DNA of 64,000 nt from Ruminococcaceae bacterium UBA3903 (GTDB lineage Bacteria; Bacillota; Clostridia; Oscillospirales; Acutalibacteraceae), in NCBI GenBank assembly GCA_002391625.1, contig DGFJ01000016.1, forward strand, positions 79,794-143,793, given 5' to 3'. The notes beneath the pieces are model-generated. The model ran no database searches. It had not been told where the DNA came from and saw only the letters and a list, made by a program, of their open reading frames with translations. Shown piece after piece: positions 15,767 through 24,305 of the stretch (position 1 is its first letter; each line of letters begins with the position of its first letter). The position numbers were made by a program, and so were the translations under genes.

Positions 15767-18325
15767 GTGATTGTCATAAAAAAAGAGGTTTTTAATGTTA
15801 CGGGCATGACCTGTGCATCATGTTCTGCTCATGTGGAAAAGGCTGTGTCTAAAATAGATGGTGTACAAAAGGTATCTGTTAATTTATTGACAAACAGTAT
15901 GGAGGTTACCAGTGATGACAAAATCACCACTAATGAGATAATCAATACTGTTAATAGGATTGGTTACGGTGCAGCCATAAAGGATATGGATAACCATAGT
16001 AGCTCTGCTAAAGACGATTTAACATATAAGGAAGCTAGTGATATAAAAAAACGCCTAGTTATCTCTATATGCTTTTTAGTACCCTTGTTTTATATATCTA
16101 TGGGACATATGATGGGGCTGCCCTTACCACAGCTTTTTCACGGTACGCACAACGCAATTACATTTGCATTTACACAGTTTATACTGGTTATCCCTATTGT
16201 ATTTGTAAATCTTAAATATTTTAAAAACGGCTTTTCAGCCTTGGTGCATTTACGGCCTAATATGGATTCTCTTATTGCTATTGGTTCAGCCGCTGCTGTT
16301 GCTTACGGCATTTTTGCCATATATCAAATAGGCATAGGACTGGGAAATAATAATACTCAGCTTGTTAATATGTATTCCATGGATTTGTATTTTGAGTCCG
16401 CCGGCACTATCCTAACTCTAATTACATTGGGAAAGTTTTTAGAATCAAATGCAAAGGGTAAAACCACAGACGCAATAAAAAGTCTAATTAACCTACGTCC
16501 AAAAACTGCAATAGTGCTGCGTGACAATGAAGAGCTGGAAATACAGGTGGAGGATGTGCTGGTAGGAGATACAGTAATTGTTCGGCAGGGCTATACTATA
16601 CCTGTTGATGGAGTTGTACTAGCAGGTAATGGTTCAGTGGACGAGTCAGCACTAACAGGGGAAAGCATACCTGTGGAAAAAAAGCAAGGCGACAAGGTGA
16701 CAGGTGCTACCATTAATAAATCTGGATATATGCAGATTAAAGCTGAACGCATAGGCAGCGATACCACGTTGTCACAGATAATACAATTGGTAGAACAGGC
16801 CAACTCTACCAAAGCACCTATTGGTAAGCTGGCGGATAAAATCAGCGGTGTGTTCGTCCCTATTGTAATTACAATAGCTGTTGTGGCAACAGTGGTATGG
16901 CTGGTGTTGGGGTATTCCTTTGAGTTTGCAATGTCCATAGGCATATCTGTTTTGGTTATATCCTGTCCATGTGCATTAGGGTTAGCAACACCTACTGCTA
17001 TTATGGTAGGTACAGGCAGGGGAGCTACACACGGTATTCTTATCAAATCCGCAGATGCGTTAGAAACAGCTCATAAGGCAACCGCTGTAGTTTTAGATAA
17101 AACAGGTACTGTAACACAAGGTACACCACAGGTGACTGATATTATTACAATGAACAACAACACCCAAAAGGAGCTTGTTATAGTGGCAGGGTCGGTTGAA
17201 AAGCTTTCAGAGCATCCATTATCAGACACCATTGTGAAATATGCTGAAAGTAATGGTGTTACACTGGAAAAAGCAGAGGACTTTACCGCTATAGCAGGTC
17301 AAGGTATTTCTGCTGTAGTTGACGGCAGTCTTATATACGCAGGTAACGAGAGGATGATGAAGGTCAAGGGTGTAGATACCTCCAGTATAAGTATAGACCT
17401 TGAAAATCTGTCACATATGGGTAAAACGCCACTGTGCTTTGCAAAGGATGGCAGGCTGATGGGTATAATAGCTGTTGCAGATGTATTAAAGCCAACCAGT
17501 ATAACCGCTGTAAAAGAGTTAAAGGCCATGGGTCAAAGAGTAATTATGTTAACAGGTGATAATCCTGTTACTGCCAAGGCTATAGGTGACAGGTGTGGTA
17601 TAGAAGACGTAATAGCATCTGTGCTGCCCCAGGGCAAGGAGGAACAGATACGCAAGCTACAAAAGGAGAACCAATGTGTTATTATGGTGGGGGACGGCAT
17701 AAATGACGCACCAGCCTTGGCTAGGGCGGATGTAGGCGTGGCAATAGGAACAGGCAGCGATATAGCGGTAGATTCAGCTGATGTTGTATTGGTTAAAAAC
17801 GACTTGACTGATGTGGCAATGATGATACAGCTTAGCCGTGCTACAATTAAAAACGTAAAAGAAAATCTGTTTTGGGCTTTAATTTATAATTCTATTGGTA
17901 TTCCCTTAGCAGCGGGAGTTTTCTTTGGCATTTTTGGATGGAGGTTAAACCCCATGTATGGTGCCGCCGCTATGAGCCTAAGCTCTGTGTGTGTTGTGCT
18001 AAATGCCTTACGTTTGAAAACCTTTAAACCTAAGCTGCATTATTCTAAAAATTATAATGATGGTAAATTTAAAGCTAAAAATACTGAAAAAATTACAAAG
18101 GAAATAGGAGAGAAGATTATGACAAAGAAAATAGTTATTGACGGTATGATGTGTGCACATTGTCAGGGCAGAGTAGAACAGGCTTTAAATGCCGTAGATG
18201 GCGTACAGGCTGCGGTAGATTTAGACAGCAAAACAGCTACGGTTACAATATCAAACAATGTCAGCGATGAAAAATTAAGAGATGCCGTAACTGCTGTGGG
18301 CTATACAGTAATATCTATAAATTAA
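15767..18325 (+). CDS. copA: Copper-exporting P1B-type ATPase with C-terminal CopZ domain
   Basis: 852 residues when counted from GTG 15767. That GTG overlaps the strong site GGGAGGG (15761-15767); the well-spaced codon is ATA 15776, where the homologue-like start IKKEVFNVTGMTCASC begins, so a rare AUA start is possible. Order: metal-binding domain with MTCASC, membrane segments, actuator TGES, CPC metal-site helix (SCPCALG, near 400), phosphorylation motif DKTGT (near 444), SEHPL, GDGINDAP, then a second metal-binding domain with MMCAHC (785-852). The ATPase pumps Cu(I) out of the cell. The C-terminal domain looks like a fused copper chaperone and has its own internal ribosome binding site. 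Confidence 0.93.
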   Translation: MIVIKKEVFNVTGMTCASCSAHVEKAVSKIDGVQKVSVNLLTNSMEVTSDDKITTNEIINTVNRIGYGAAIKDMDNHSSSAKDDLTYKEASDIKKRLVISICFLVPLFYISMGHMMGLPLPQLFHGTHNAITFAFTQFILVIPIVFVNLKYFKNGFSALVHLRPNMDSLIAIGSAAAVAYGIFAIYQIGIGLGNNNTQLVNMYSMDLYFESAGTILTLITLGKFLESNAKGKTTDAIKSLINLRPKTAIVLRDNEELEIQVEDVLVGDTVIVRQGYTIPVDGVVLAGNGSVDESALTGESIPVEKKQGDKVTGATINKSGYMQIKAERIGSDTTLSQIIQLVEQANSTKAPIGKLADKISGVFVPIVITIAVVATVVWLVLGYSFEFAMSIGISVLVISCPCALGLATPTAIMVGTGRGATHGILIKSADALETAHKATAVVLDKTGTVTQGTPQVTDIITMNNNTQKELVIVAGSVEKLSEHPLSDTIVKYAESNGVTLEKAEDFTAIAGQGISAVVDGSLIYAGNERMMKVKGVDTSSISIDLENLSHMGKTPLCFAKDGRLMGIIAVADVLKPTSITAVKELKAMGQRVIMLTGDNPVTAKAIGDRCGIEDVIASVLPQGKEEQIRKLQKENQCVIMVGDGINDAPALARADVGVAIGTGSDIAVDSADVVLVKNDLTDVAMMIQLSRATIKNVKENLFWALIYNSIGIPLAAGVFFGIFGWRLNPMYGAAAMSLSSVCVVLNALRLKTFKPKLHYSKNYNDGKFKAKNTEKITKEIGEKIMTKKIVIDGMMCAHCQGRVEQALNAVDGVQAAVDLDSKTATVTISNNVSDEKLRDAVTAVGYTVISIN
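18119..18325 (+). CDS. Possible free CopZ-like chaperone from an internal start in copA
   Basis: Within copA and in the same frame, AGGAGAG (18106-18112) lies 6 bases before ATG 18119. Translation from there gives a 68-residue protein MTKKIVIDGMMCAHCQGRV..., which is a complete heavy-metal-associated domain of CopZ size with its CxxC copper site. The region just before it (FKAKNTEKITKEIGEK) is a charged linker. The sequence therefore allows both a fused and a free chaperone from one gene. The internal initiation is an inference. Confidence 0.5.
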   Translation: MTKKIVIDGMMCAHCQGRVEQALNAVDGVQAAVDLDSKTATVTISNNVSDEKLRDAVTAVGYTVISIN

Positions 18326-18378
18326 AATAGAGGATGTTGGTTTTTATATTACTTAAACACCATATGTGAATATTATTA

Positions 18379-18414
18379 AATCATAGGGATGCATTCCAAC
18401 GCATCCCTATGATT
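18379..18414 (+). terminator. Hairpin behind copA
   Basis: A 14-bp perfect stem (18379-18392 with 18401-18414, core CATAGGGATGC) and 8-base loop, 53 bases behind copA. There is no T-run, so it may be a terminator of unusual type or a 3'-end stabiliser. From 18415 to 18715 I see no gene; a 6-codon ORF behind GGGAGG at about 18431 is too short to call. Confidence 0.6.
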
Positions 18415-18715
18415 GTGTTGGAATATGCTTGGGAGGTAATAAATGTTATATGTAATTTTGTAATAAAATTTCAACCCCTGAAGAGGTGGGCAGAATTGCA
18501 ACAAAAAACTTGTGTTTTGTGCAAATACATGGTATAAAAATAATTAGTTGACGTGATGAAGCAATACATAGAAAAGTAAATGCGAAAAGTATTTATCAAG
18601 CTTATAAATTTATAATTTAGCTGTCTTTATCAAACGTGAGGCATACATATAATGAGGTTAGGATAATTAGTGGGTGTATGCCACGGTTAAACGATAAATA
18701 TACTTTTTCAGCATT

Positions 18716-20311
18716 GTGGGAGGTGTAAATATATATTATATTAAGAAAATTGCAGGTAATGGGCGATTGCTTACTTTAGCATTTTGTGTTTTTGTCAGCT
18801 TTGTTGCTGTTGCGTTATGTTCACGCACCTCTTTTTTATATCCAGTACAGGATTGGGCAGATCCAAACTGCTTTTTTACTACAGGAAAATCTATGTTAAA
18901 CGGCTTTGTCCTATATAGGGATATATTGGAGCAAAAGGGCATTATACTTTATGCCTTACATAGTATAGGCTATTTAATATCTAATACTACCTTTTTTGGG
19001 GTGTACCTTATACAGGTGCTTTCATTTTCTGTGTTTTTGCTGTTTGTATATAAAACCTGTACATTGTTTTTATCTGTTAACAAAGCCTTAGCTATTGTAC
19101 CATTAACAGCCATGGTGGCGTTAACCTGTGATGGCTATGCCAACGGTGACAGTGCGGAGGAGTTTTGTCTGCCATTAATGGCTATTGGGCTTTATACATT
19201 GTTTAAATACTTTAACAAAAGTATAGTTCGGTATAAAACAGCCCCCCTGTGGGTGATGCTCGTAAATGGAGTATGTGGTGGTATAGTTCTGTGGATAAAG
19301 TACACCATGCTGGGCTTTTGGTTAGGTCTGCTGGGTGTGGTGTTAATAATTTGTTTTAGTAGAAATAAAAACGCTGACGGGTTAAAGCACCTTGGGATGT
19401 TTTTATTAGGCGGATTTTTGGTTACTCTTTTGTGCGTGGGCTATTTTGTTGTAAATGGTGCTGTGGACGATATGATTAATACATATTTTCTTATAAATAT
19501 TTTTTCTTATTCTGCCAATGCTGCTACGCCGTCATTATTACAAAAGCTTTTAAACACTCTGCTGCAGGTTGGTATGGGTATGGGGCAAAATCTGTTGGTT
19601 GCCATAATAACAGTGCTTGGCTTAGCAGGCTTTACCATATCTAAAAGATTTATTAAAACCACTATACTAAAAATATTGTATATACCACTTTTTTTAATAA
19701 CTCTTAGCTTTATTTATATTGGTGGTACATCATGGGCATATTATTACTTTATTACCAGTGGGTTTATGGTGGCAGGCTTTATAACGCTGTTTACTTATAT
19801 GCCCATATGGATCAGAAAAATTTTTTCCAGCACTGGATATGTGGAAGGTTTATCCTCAAAAGCAAGGTGTGCTATGTTAATATTGGTAACAGTGTCATCT
19901 ATTGCAGGGGCTTACTTTTTTAGCAGTAATACAAAAATGATTGGTGTACCACAGGAGATTACAAGTCAATATGTAATTGCAAAGGAAATACAAAAGGTGG
20001 AAAATTCCACAATTTTAAACTATGGCTGTTTGGATGGTGGGTTTTATACAGTAACAGGTAAGCTCCCCGTTACTAAATATTTTTGCAAGCTTAATATTCC
20101 GTACAAGGCCTACCCTGAAATGGTCGATACACAAAACAGTATTATAAGAAATGCAGCAGTAGATTTTGTTATTATTAATACATATAAAAAGGAGTTTCCC
20201 CCAGCTGAGGAAATTCCTTACCTTCTTACAAATTACCGGCTTGTAACTGAATGTTCATCAAAAAATAATAAAACAGGCGATTATAGTCTTTATATTAGAA
20301 AATCTTTATGA
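18716..20311 (+). CDS. Polytopic membrane protein, GT39/ArnT-like glycosyltransferase
   Basis: About 531 residues with ten or more membrane segments. After the first segment comes an outward loop with YPVQDWADPN and then GKSMLNGFVLYRDILEQKG, the pattern of polyprenol-dependent sugar transferases of the GT-C class, where acidic residues in the first loop are catalytic. The C-terminal 120 residues form a soluble outer part. Sugar and acceptor are unknown. GTG 18716 overlaps GGGAGGT (18718-18724), and the codon at ideal spacing is ATA 18731, so the start is uncertain. Likely role: decoration of a wall polymer or glycolipid. Confidence 0.65.
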   Translation: MGGVNIYYIKKIAGNGRLLTLAFCVFVSFVAVALCSRTSFLYPVQDWADPNCFFTTGKSMLNGFVLYRDILEQKGIILYALHSIGYLISNTTFFGVYLIQVLSFSVFLLFVYKTCTLFLSVNKALAIVPLTAMVALTCDGYANGDSAEEFCLPLMAIGLYTLFKYFNKSIVRYKTAPLWVMLVNGVCGGIVLWIKYTMLGFWLGLLGVVLIICFSRNKNADGLKHLGMFLLGGFLVTLLCVGYFVVNGAVDDMINTYFLINIFSYSANAATPSLLQKLLNTLLQVGMGMGQNLLVAIITVLGLAGFTISKRFIKTTILKILYIPLFLITLSFIYIGGTSWAYYYFITSGFMVAGFITLFTYMPIWIRKIFSSTGYVEGLSSKARCAMLILVTVSSIAGAYFFSSNTKMIGVPQEITSQYVIAKEIQKVENSTILNYGCLDGGFYTVTGKLPVTKYFCKLNIPYKAYPEMVDTQNSIIRNAAVDFVIINTYKKEFPPAEEIPYLLTNYRLVTECSSKNNKTGDYSLYIRKSL

Positions 20312-20353
20312 TACAATGTTATAACAATTTTTATGTAGAAGGAAGGCGAATGT

Positions 20354-20944
20354 ATGGAAACTTTTCTGCAAAACTTTTTAGGAGATTTGCCAGAAAGCCT
20401 AGCAGGTGGCGGTATAGCAATAATTATAATTTTTTTGGTTGTGGGATTACTCCAAAATTTCTTTGGATACAAGCTACAAAAATTTTGGATATCAGCAGCA
20501 GGCTTTATTATTGGATTTTTGCTAGGCGTTATTATCGTTAATGGAGTAACCGATGTTCCCCAAAAAGCTGTTATTGGGGTATTGGTAGGCATAGCAGCTG
20601 GTGTTATATGTGCAATTATAGCATTTAAGCTTTATAAGCTAGGCGTATTTTGTTTTTCTGCATTTTCGGCGTATTCAATTATATATGCAATATTTCCACA
20701 GGATAAGAAACAAATGGGAATAGTAATAGCTGTTGTGGCAGCGCTGCTGGTAGGTATATTAGCAATAAAGTTTATCAAACCAGTTCTAATTATCTCTACG
20801 TCAATAAAGGGCGGTTTGTATGCTTCTACGGCGGCGTTTGCTTTGATTAACTATGAAAATAATTCACTTTTAGTAGTGCTGGTGGGATTGGCTTTGGCTA
20901 TTGTGGGTATAATTGTACAGCTTGGCATTACACGAAACAGATAG
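20354..20944 (+). CDS. Multi-pass membrane protein (DUF4203-like)
   Basis: 196 residues with seven predicted membrane segments separated by very short loops (IAIIIIFLVVGLLQNFFGY, FWISAAGFIIGFLLGVII, AVIGVLVGIAAGVICAIIAF, and so on). The glycine-rich repeats of small segments resemble the DUF4203 group of unknown function. AAGGAAGG lies before ATG 20354. It starts 42 bases behind the glycosyltransferase-like gene and is probably in the same transcript. The reading is safe; the function is not. Confidence 0.6.
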   Translation: METFLQNFLGDLPESLAGGGIAIIIIFLVVGLLQNFFGYKLQKFWISAAGFIIGFLLGVIIVNGVTDVPQKAVIGVLVGIAAGVICAIIAFKLYKLGVFCFSAFSAYSIIYAIFPQDKKQMGIVIAVVAALLVGILAIKFIKPVLIISTSIKGGLYASTAAFALINYENNSLLVVLVGLALAIVGIIVQLGITRNR

Positions 20945-20993
20945 AATTGAATACATATGAACAATAATGGCAACGGTAGGCAGTAGCAATACA

Positions 20994-21031
20994 AAAACGC
21001 TGAATCTCATTAATTGAGAACTCAGCGTTTT
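20994..21031. terminator. Bidirectional terminator between convergent genes
   Basis: Outer stem AAACGCTGA / TCAGCGTTT and inner stem TCTCA / TGAGA, with A-rich sequence on the left and T-rich on the right. It serves the membrane protein gene (+) and the PHP gene (-). Confidence 0.85.
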
Positions 21032-21040
21032 ATATTTTTG

Positions 21041-21877
21041 TTATTCTATTGGTATCAGCTTTGGAATATGCTTATCAAAAATTGTATAGCTGTGGAACCC
21101 ACAGCCTTTAGCTATTGCCAGACCTTGTTCTAAGCCCTTGCCTAGGTCATGACAGCTATGTGCGTCACTGCCAATGGTTAAATATTTACCGCCTAATTCC
21201 TTGTATCGTGCAATAATATCACCATCAGGCATTGTACATTTAATATCCTGTCGCAGCCCAGAGGTGTTTATCTCTAACGCTTTATTATTGTGGATAAGAG
21301 TTAATAGTATCTCGTCGGTTACATCTCTAAATTGGTGAAGGTCTATGTTTATTTTATCACGGCCTGTTATATAGCGTAAAGGATAGGTAAGGTGTGACAG
21401 GCTGTCGAATTTATTCCATCTAGCTGTTTGCAAAAGCTCTGAAAAGTATTTGCCTAATATCTCATAGGCAAAATCCTGTGTATAGTGCAGCCAGTAAAAA
21501 TCCTGAGTATCCTTTATGTTGTGTACAGAAGCCAGCACAAAATCAAAATCGTCTAGTGCCAAGGCAGTGTCAGCACTTTCTAAATCCTGTAAGGGCTGTC
21601 CCAGCTCTATGCCTCTGTATAGTTTTATTTTATCCTTGTATTTTTTCTGTGCCTGCTTCATTTCTATTATAGCCTGTGGTATACGTTGACTAAAATCCCC
21701 AAACTCGCTATCCTGTGGGTTGGCGTACCCGTTGACCTCACAATGGTCGGTTATGGTTATAGAATATAGACCGAGCTTGATGGCTTGAAGGCACATTGCG
21801 TCTACGCTGTCAGCAGCGTCAAATGAACAGCTGCTATGACAATGATTTTCTGATACATATTTAAACTGTAGTGACAT
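21041..21877 (-). CDS. PHP-domain phosphatase, histidinol-phosphatase (HisK) type
   Basis: 278 residues. The metal-binding residues of the PHP superfamily are in place: NHCHSS near the N-terminus, ITDHCE, RGIELG, ASVHN, SLSHLTYP and GSDAHSCHDLG near the end. Length and order fit the HisK-type histidinol phosphatase, which removes phosphate from histidinol phosphate in histidine synthesis. No other his gene is near, so another phosphoester could be the substrate. Minus-strand single gene with GAGGAC before the ATG. Confidence 0.8.
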   Translation of the reverse strand: MSLQFKYVSENHCHSSCSFDAADSVDAMCLQAIKLGLYSITITDHCEVNGYANPQDSEFGDFSQRIPQAIIEMKQAQKKYKDKIKLYRGIELGQPLQDLESADTALALDDFDFVLASVHNIKDTQDFYWLHYTQDFAYEILGKYFSELLQTARWNKFDSLSHLTYPLRYITGRDKINIDLHQFRDVTDEILLTLIHNNKALEINTSGLRQDIKCTMPDGDIIARYKELGGKYLTIGSDAHSCHDLGKGLEQGLAIAKGCGFHSYTIFDKHIPKLIPIE

Positions 21878-21999
21878 TTTATCAAGTCCTCTGTAATGTT
21901 GATTTCGTTATTTATACTATAAATTATAACATAAAATTGACCAATTTCACAATTACATTTTTATATTTGACAAAAAATTATCAAATTCAGTCTTTTCTA

Positions 22000-22028
22000 T
22001 TGACATAAGGGCATAAAAAGTCCATAAT
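22000..22028 (+). promoter_or_regulatory. Promoter of the ACT/UPF0210 operon
   Basis: TTGACA (22000-22005), 17-base spacer, CATAAT (22023-22028), 31 bases before the ATG of the ACT-domain gene. Confidence 0.7.
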
Positions 22029-22059
22029 TTAGGCACATATAACTAATGGAGGTTTTATT

Positions 22060-22329
22060 ATGCGTGCATTTATAACAGTTATAGGAAAGGATACCGTGGG
22101 TATTCTGGCCAAGGTGTCTAACCAATGTGCTGAATTTGGCATAAACATAACAGAGGTTACACAGTCCGTTTTGCAGGATATGTTTGTTATGATTATGCTG
22201 GTACAGGTTAATAACAATAAGATTCCTTTTACGGAGATTGCTGATAGCTTTGATAAGTTAGGGGAAGAAACAGGACTAAAAATTCATATTATGCATGAGG
22301 ATATTTTTAACTCAATGCACCGTATTTAA
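22060..22329 (+). CDS. ACT-domain protein (UPF0237)
   Basis: 89 residues that make a single ACT domain: VIGKDTVGILAKVSNQCAEFGINITEVTQ is the typical strand-helix-strand with the small-ligand glycine turn. ACT domains bind amino acids and regulate partner proteins. It is followed after 16 bases by the UPF0210 gene, a pairing seen across Firmicutes, which suggests that the two proteins work together. GGAGG precedes the ATG. Ligand unknown. Confidence 0.88.
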   Translation: MRAFITVIGKDTVGILAKVSNQCAEFGINITEVTQSVLQDMFVMIMLVQVNNNKIPFTEIADSFDKLGEETGLKIHIMHEDIFNSMHRI

Positions 22330-22345
22330 TTTTGGAGGTTAATAT

Positions 22346-23704
22346 ATGTTTAGTTCCCATGAAATTTTAGAAACTATCAATATGATAGACAACGAGGATT
22401 TGGATGTTAGAACTATTACAATGGGTATATCCCTGCTGGATTGTATAGATGACAACATAGACAAGGCTTGTGAAAAGATTTATAACAAAATCTGTCGCTA
22501 TGCCAAGGATTTAGTAAAAACAGGTGAGGATATTAGCCGTGAATACGGTATTCCTATTATCCATAAAAGAATATCTGTAACACCTATTGCTATGGTAGCC
22601 GCTGCTTGTCAGTCACAAAAAACAGTGAAATTTGCATATGCCTTAGAAAAGGCTGCACAAACAGTTGGTGTGAACTTTATTGGCGGCTATTCTGCATTAG
22701 TACAAAAGGGCTTTGCAGCGGGAGATTATGCCCTAATTGAAAGTATTCCTGAGGCATTAGCTACTACTGACCATGTATGTTCATCTGTAAATATCGGCAG
22801 CACAAAGGCTGGTATTAATATGGATGCTGTGGCTAAAATGGGCAGAATTGTAAAACAAACCGCCCAGCTGACAGCTGACCGTGACTGTATAGGTGCGGCC
22901 AAGCTGGTTGTTTTCTGTAATGCACCAGAGGATAACCCTTTTATGGCTGGAGCTTTTCATGGTCCTGGCGAGCCAGACTGTGAAATAAACGTTGGCGTTT
23001 CCGGCCCAGGTGTTGTACGTGCTGCCCTAGCTAAATGCGGTAGCTGTGATATTACAGAGGTTGCAAACATTATAAAGAAAACAGCATTCAAGATTACCCG
23101 TACCGGTCAGCTGGTAGCACAGGAGGCTTCCCGCAGACTACAGGTTCCATTTGGTATTGTGGACTTATCATTAGCACCTACACCAGCTGTTGGTGATTCG
23201 GTTGCGTATATATTGGAGGAAATGGGCTTAGAAACCTGTGGCTGTCACGGTACTACTGCTGCCTTGGCGCTGCTTAACGATGCTGTCAAAAAGGGTGGGG
23301 TTATGGCGTCGTCACACGTTGGTGGCTTATCTGGCGCATTTATCCCTGTTACTGAGGATGCTGGTATGATAAACGCAGCACGCAGTGGCTGCTTAACTCT
23401 TAATAAGCTGGAGGCGATGACAGCCGTTTGTTCAGTTGGCTTGGATATGATTAATGTACCTGGTGATACAACACCAGAGGTTATATCAGCCATTATTGCT
23501 GATGAGGCTGCTATCGGTATGGTTAACTCAAAAACCACTGCCGTACGCTTGATACCTGCTATTGGTAAAAAGGCAGGAGAGGAGCTGAACTTTGGGGGAT
23601 TGCTTGGCGGCGGTCCTGTTATGCCTCTGAATGAGGCATCTCCAGCTAAATTTATTAATCGTGGTGGCCGCATACCTGCGCCATTACAAAGCCTGAAGAA
23701 CTAA
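22346..23704 (+). CDS. UPF0210 (DUF711) family protein
   Basis: 452 residues, the normal family length. The N-terminus MFSSHEILETINMIDNEDLDVRTITMGI and the glycine-rich stretch GGLLGGGPVMPLNEASPAKFINRGGRIPAP at the end are characteristic. Structures of the family show a fold related to pyruvate formate-lyase barrels, but no enzyme activity is established. Co-occurrence with the ACT-domain protein upstream suggests amino-acid sensing. Cytoplasmic. Confidence 0.9.
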   Translation: MFSSHEILETINMIDNEDLDVRTITMGISLLDCIDDNIDKACEKIYNKICRYAKDLVKTGEDISREYGIPIIHKRISVTPIAMVAAACQSQKTVKFAYALEKAAQTVGVNFIGGYSALVQKGFAAGDYALIESIPEALATTDHVCSSVNIGSTKAGINMDAVAKMGRIVKQTAQLTADRDCIGAAKLVVFCNAPEDNPFMAGAFHGPGEPDCEINVGVSGPGVVRAALAKCGSCDITEVANIIKKTAFKITRTGQLVAQEASRRLQVPFGIVDLSLAPTPAVGDSVAYILEEMGLETCGCHGTTAALALLNDAVKKGGVMASSHVGGLSGAFIPVTEDAGMINAARSGCLTLNKLEAMTAVCSVGLDMINVPGDTTPEVISAIIADEAAIGMVNSKTTAVRLIPAIGKKAGEELNFGGLLGGGPVMPLNEASPAKFINRGGRIPAPLQSLKN

Positions 23705-23787
23705 AGTATATTAATTTTTCGTCATTATGCTAAAATTTAGATAGAAAAAACTGTCTAATGTGACAGATAATTTGTTGGGTTTTTCTA

Positions 23788-23816
23788 TTGCAAATGAAAA
23801 AAGATTGTAATATAAT
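23788..23816 (+). promoter_or_regulatory. Promoter of the V-type ATPase operon
   Basis: TTGCAA (23788-23793), 17-base spacer, TATAAT (23811-23816). The leader to the first gene would be about 118 bases. No terminator is visible until 32760, so one transcript of about 9 kb is likely. Confidence 0.75.
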
Positions 23817-23940
23817 GGCAATATCAAAAGTTACTTATAGTTACCATATAGCTAGTGGTTATTTATAAACAACATCACAATATATTGTTGATTATTGAAT
23901 AATCACAGCCGTTCATTTTGAAAAAATGGAGGTAGACAAT

Positions 23941-24252
23941 ATGCAGGATATGTTGACGAAAATCGTCGATATGGACGAAAAAGCTAGGCAGCTGACCGAA
24001 GAGGCCGAAAGGGCAAAGGTTGCTTCTCAACAGGAGATAGAGGCATCTAGTGCTAAAATCCATGATGAATACTTGGAAAGAGCAAGAAAGAGAATTCAAA
24101 TAAACCAAGTTTTAGAGCGTGATGCCGCTGAGAACCAATGGCTAAAAACAAAGGCTGGTCAGGAAAAGGCAGCACAAGCTATGGATGAGCTATACTGCCA
24201 AAAAGGACAGCAGTGGATAGATAGTATTGTCCAGAACGTAATTAATTCTTAA
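23941..24252 (+). CDS. V-type ATPase subunit G/H (peripheral stalk)
   Basis: 103 residues from ATG 23941; an in-frame ATG at 23926 overlaps the ribosome binding site GGAGG and is not favoured. Almost wholly a charged alpha-helix (MDEKARQLTEEAERAKVASQQEIEASSAKIHDEYLERA), as in the G/H subunit that pairs with subunit E as a coiled coil to form the outer stalk. Identification rests on coiled-coil character and position as first gene of the ATPase operon. Confidence 0.75.
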   Translation: MQDMLTKIVDMDEKARQLTEEAERAKVASQQEIEASSAKIHDEYLERARKRIQINQVLERDAAENQWLKTKAGQEKAAQAMDELYCQKGQQWIDSIVQNVINS

Positions 24253-24305
24253 TTGCGTTTAAATATATTACCAAAAATCTCACAAAAAGGAGGAGGGTTA
24301 CTATC

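Noticed and set aside
15767..15769. GTG taken as the certain start of copA
   Set aside because: It overlaps the ribosome binding site itself; kept only as the outer boundary because the likely start is the non-standard ATA at 15776.
18441..18463. Very short ORF (6 codons) behind a good GGGAGG site
   Set aside because: Too short to support as a gene; could be a leader peptide but no attenuator structure follows.
20308..20541. ORF overlapping the start of the membrane protein gene in another frame
   Set aside because: Covers the same DNA as the seven-helix membrane protein gene, has no ribosome binding site and odd composition.
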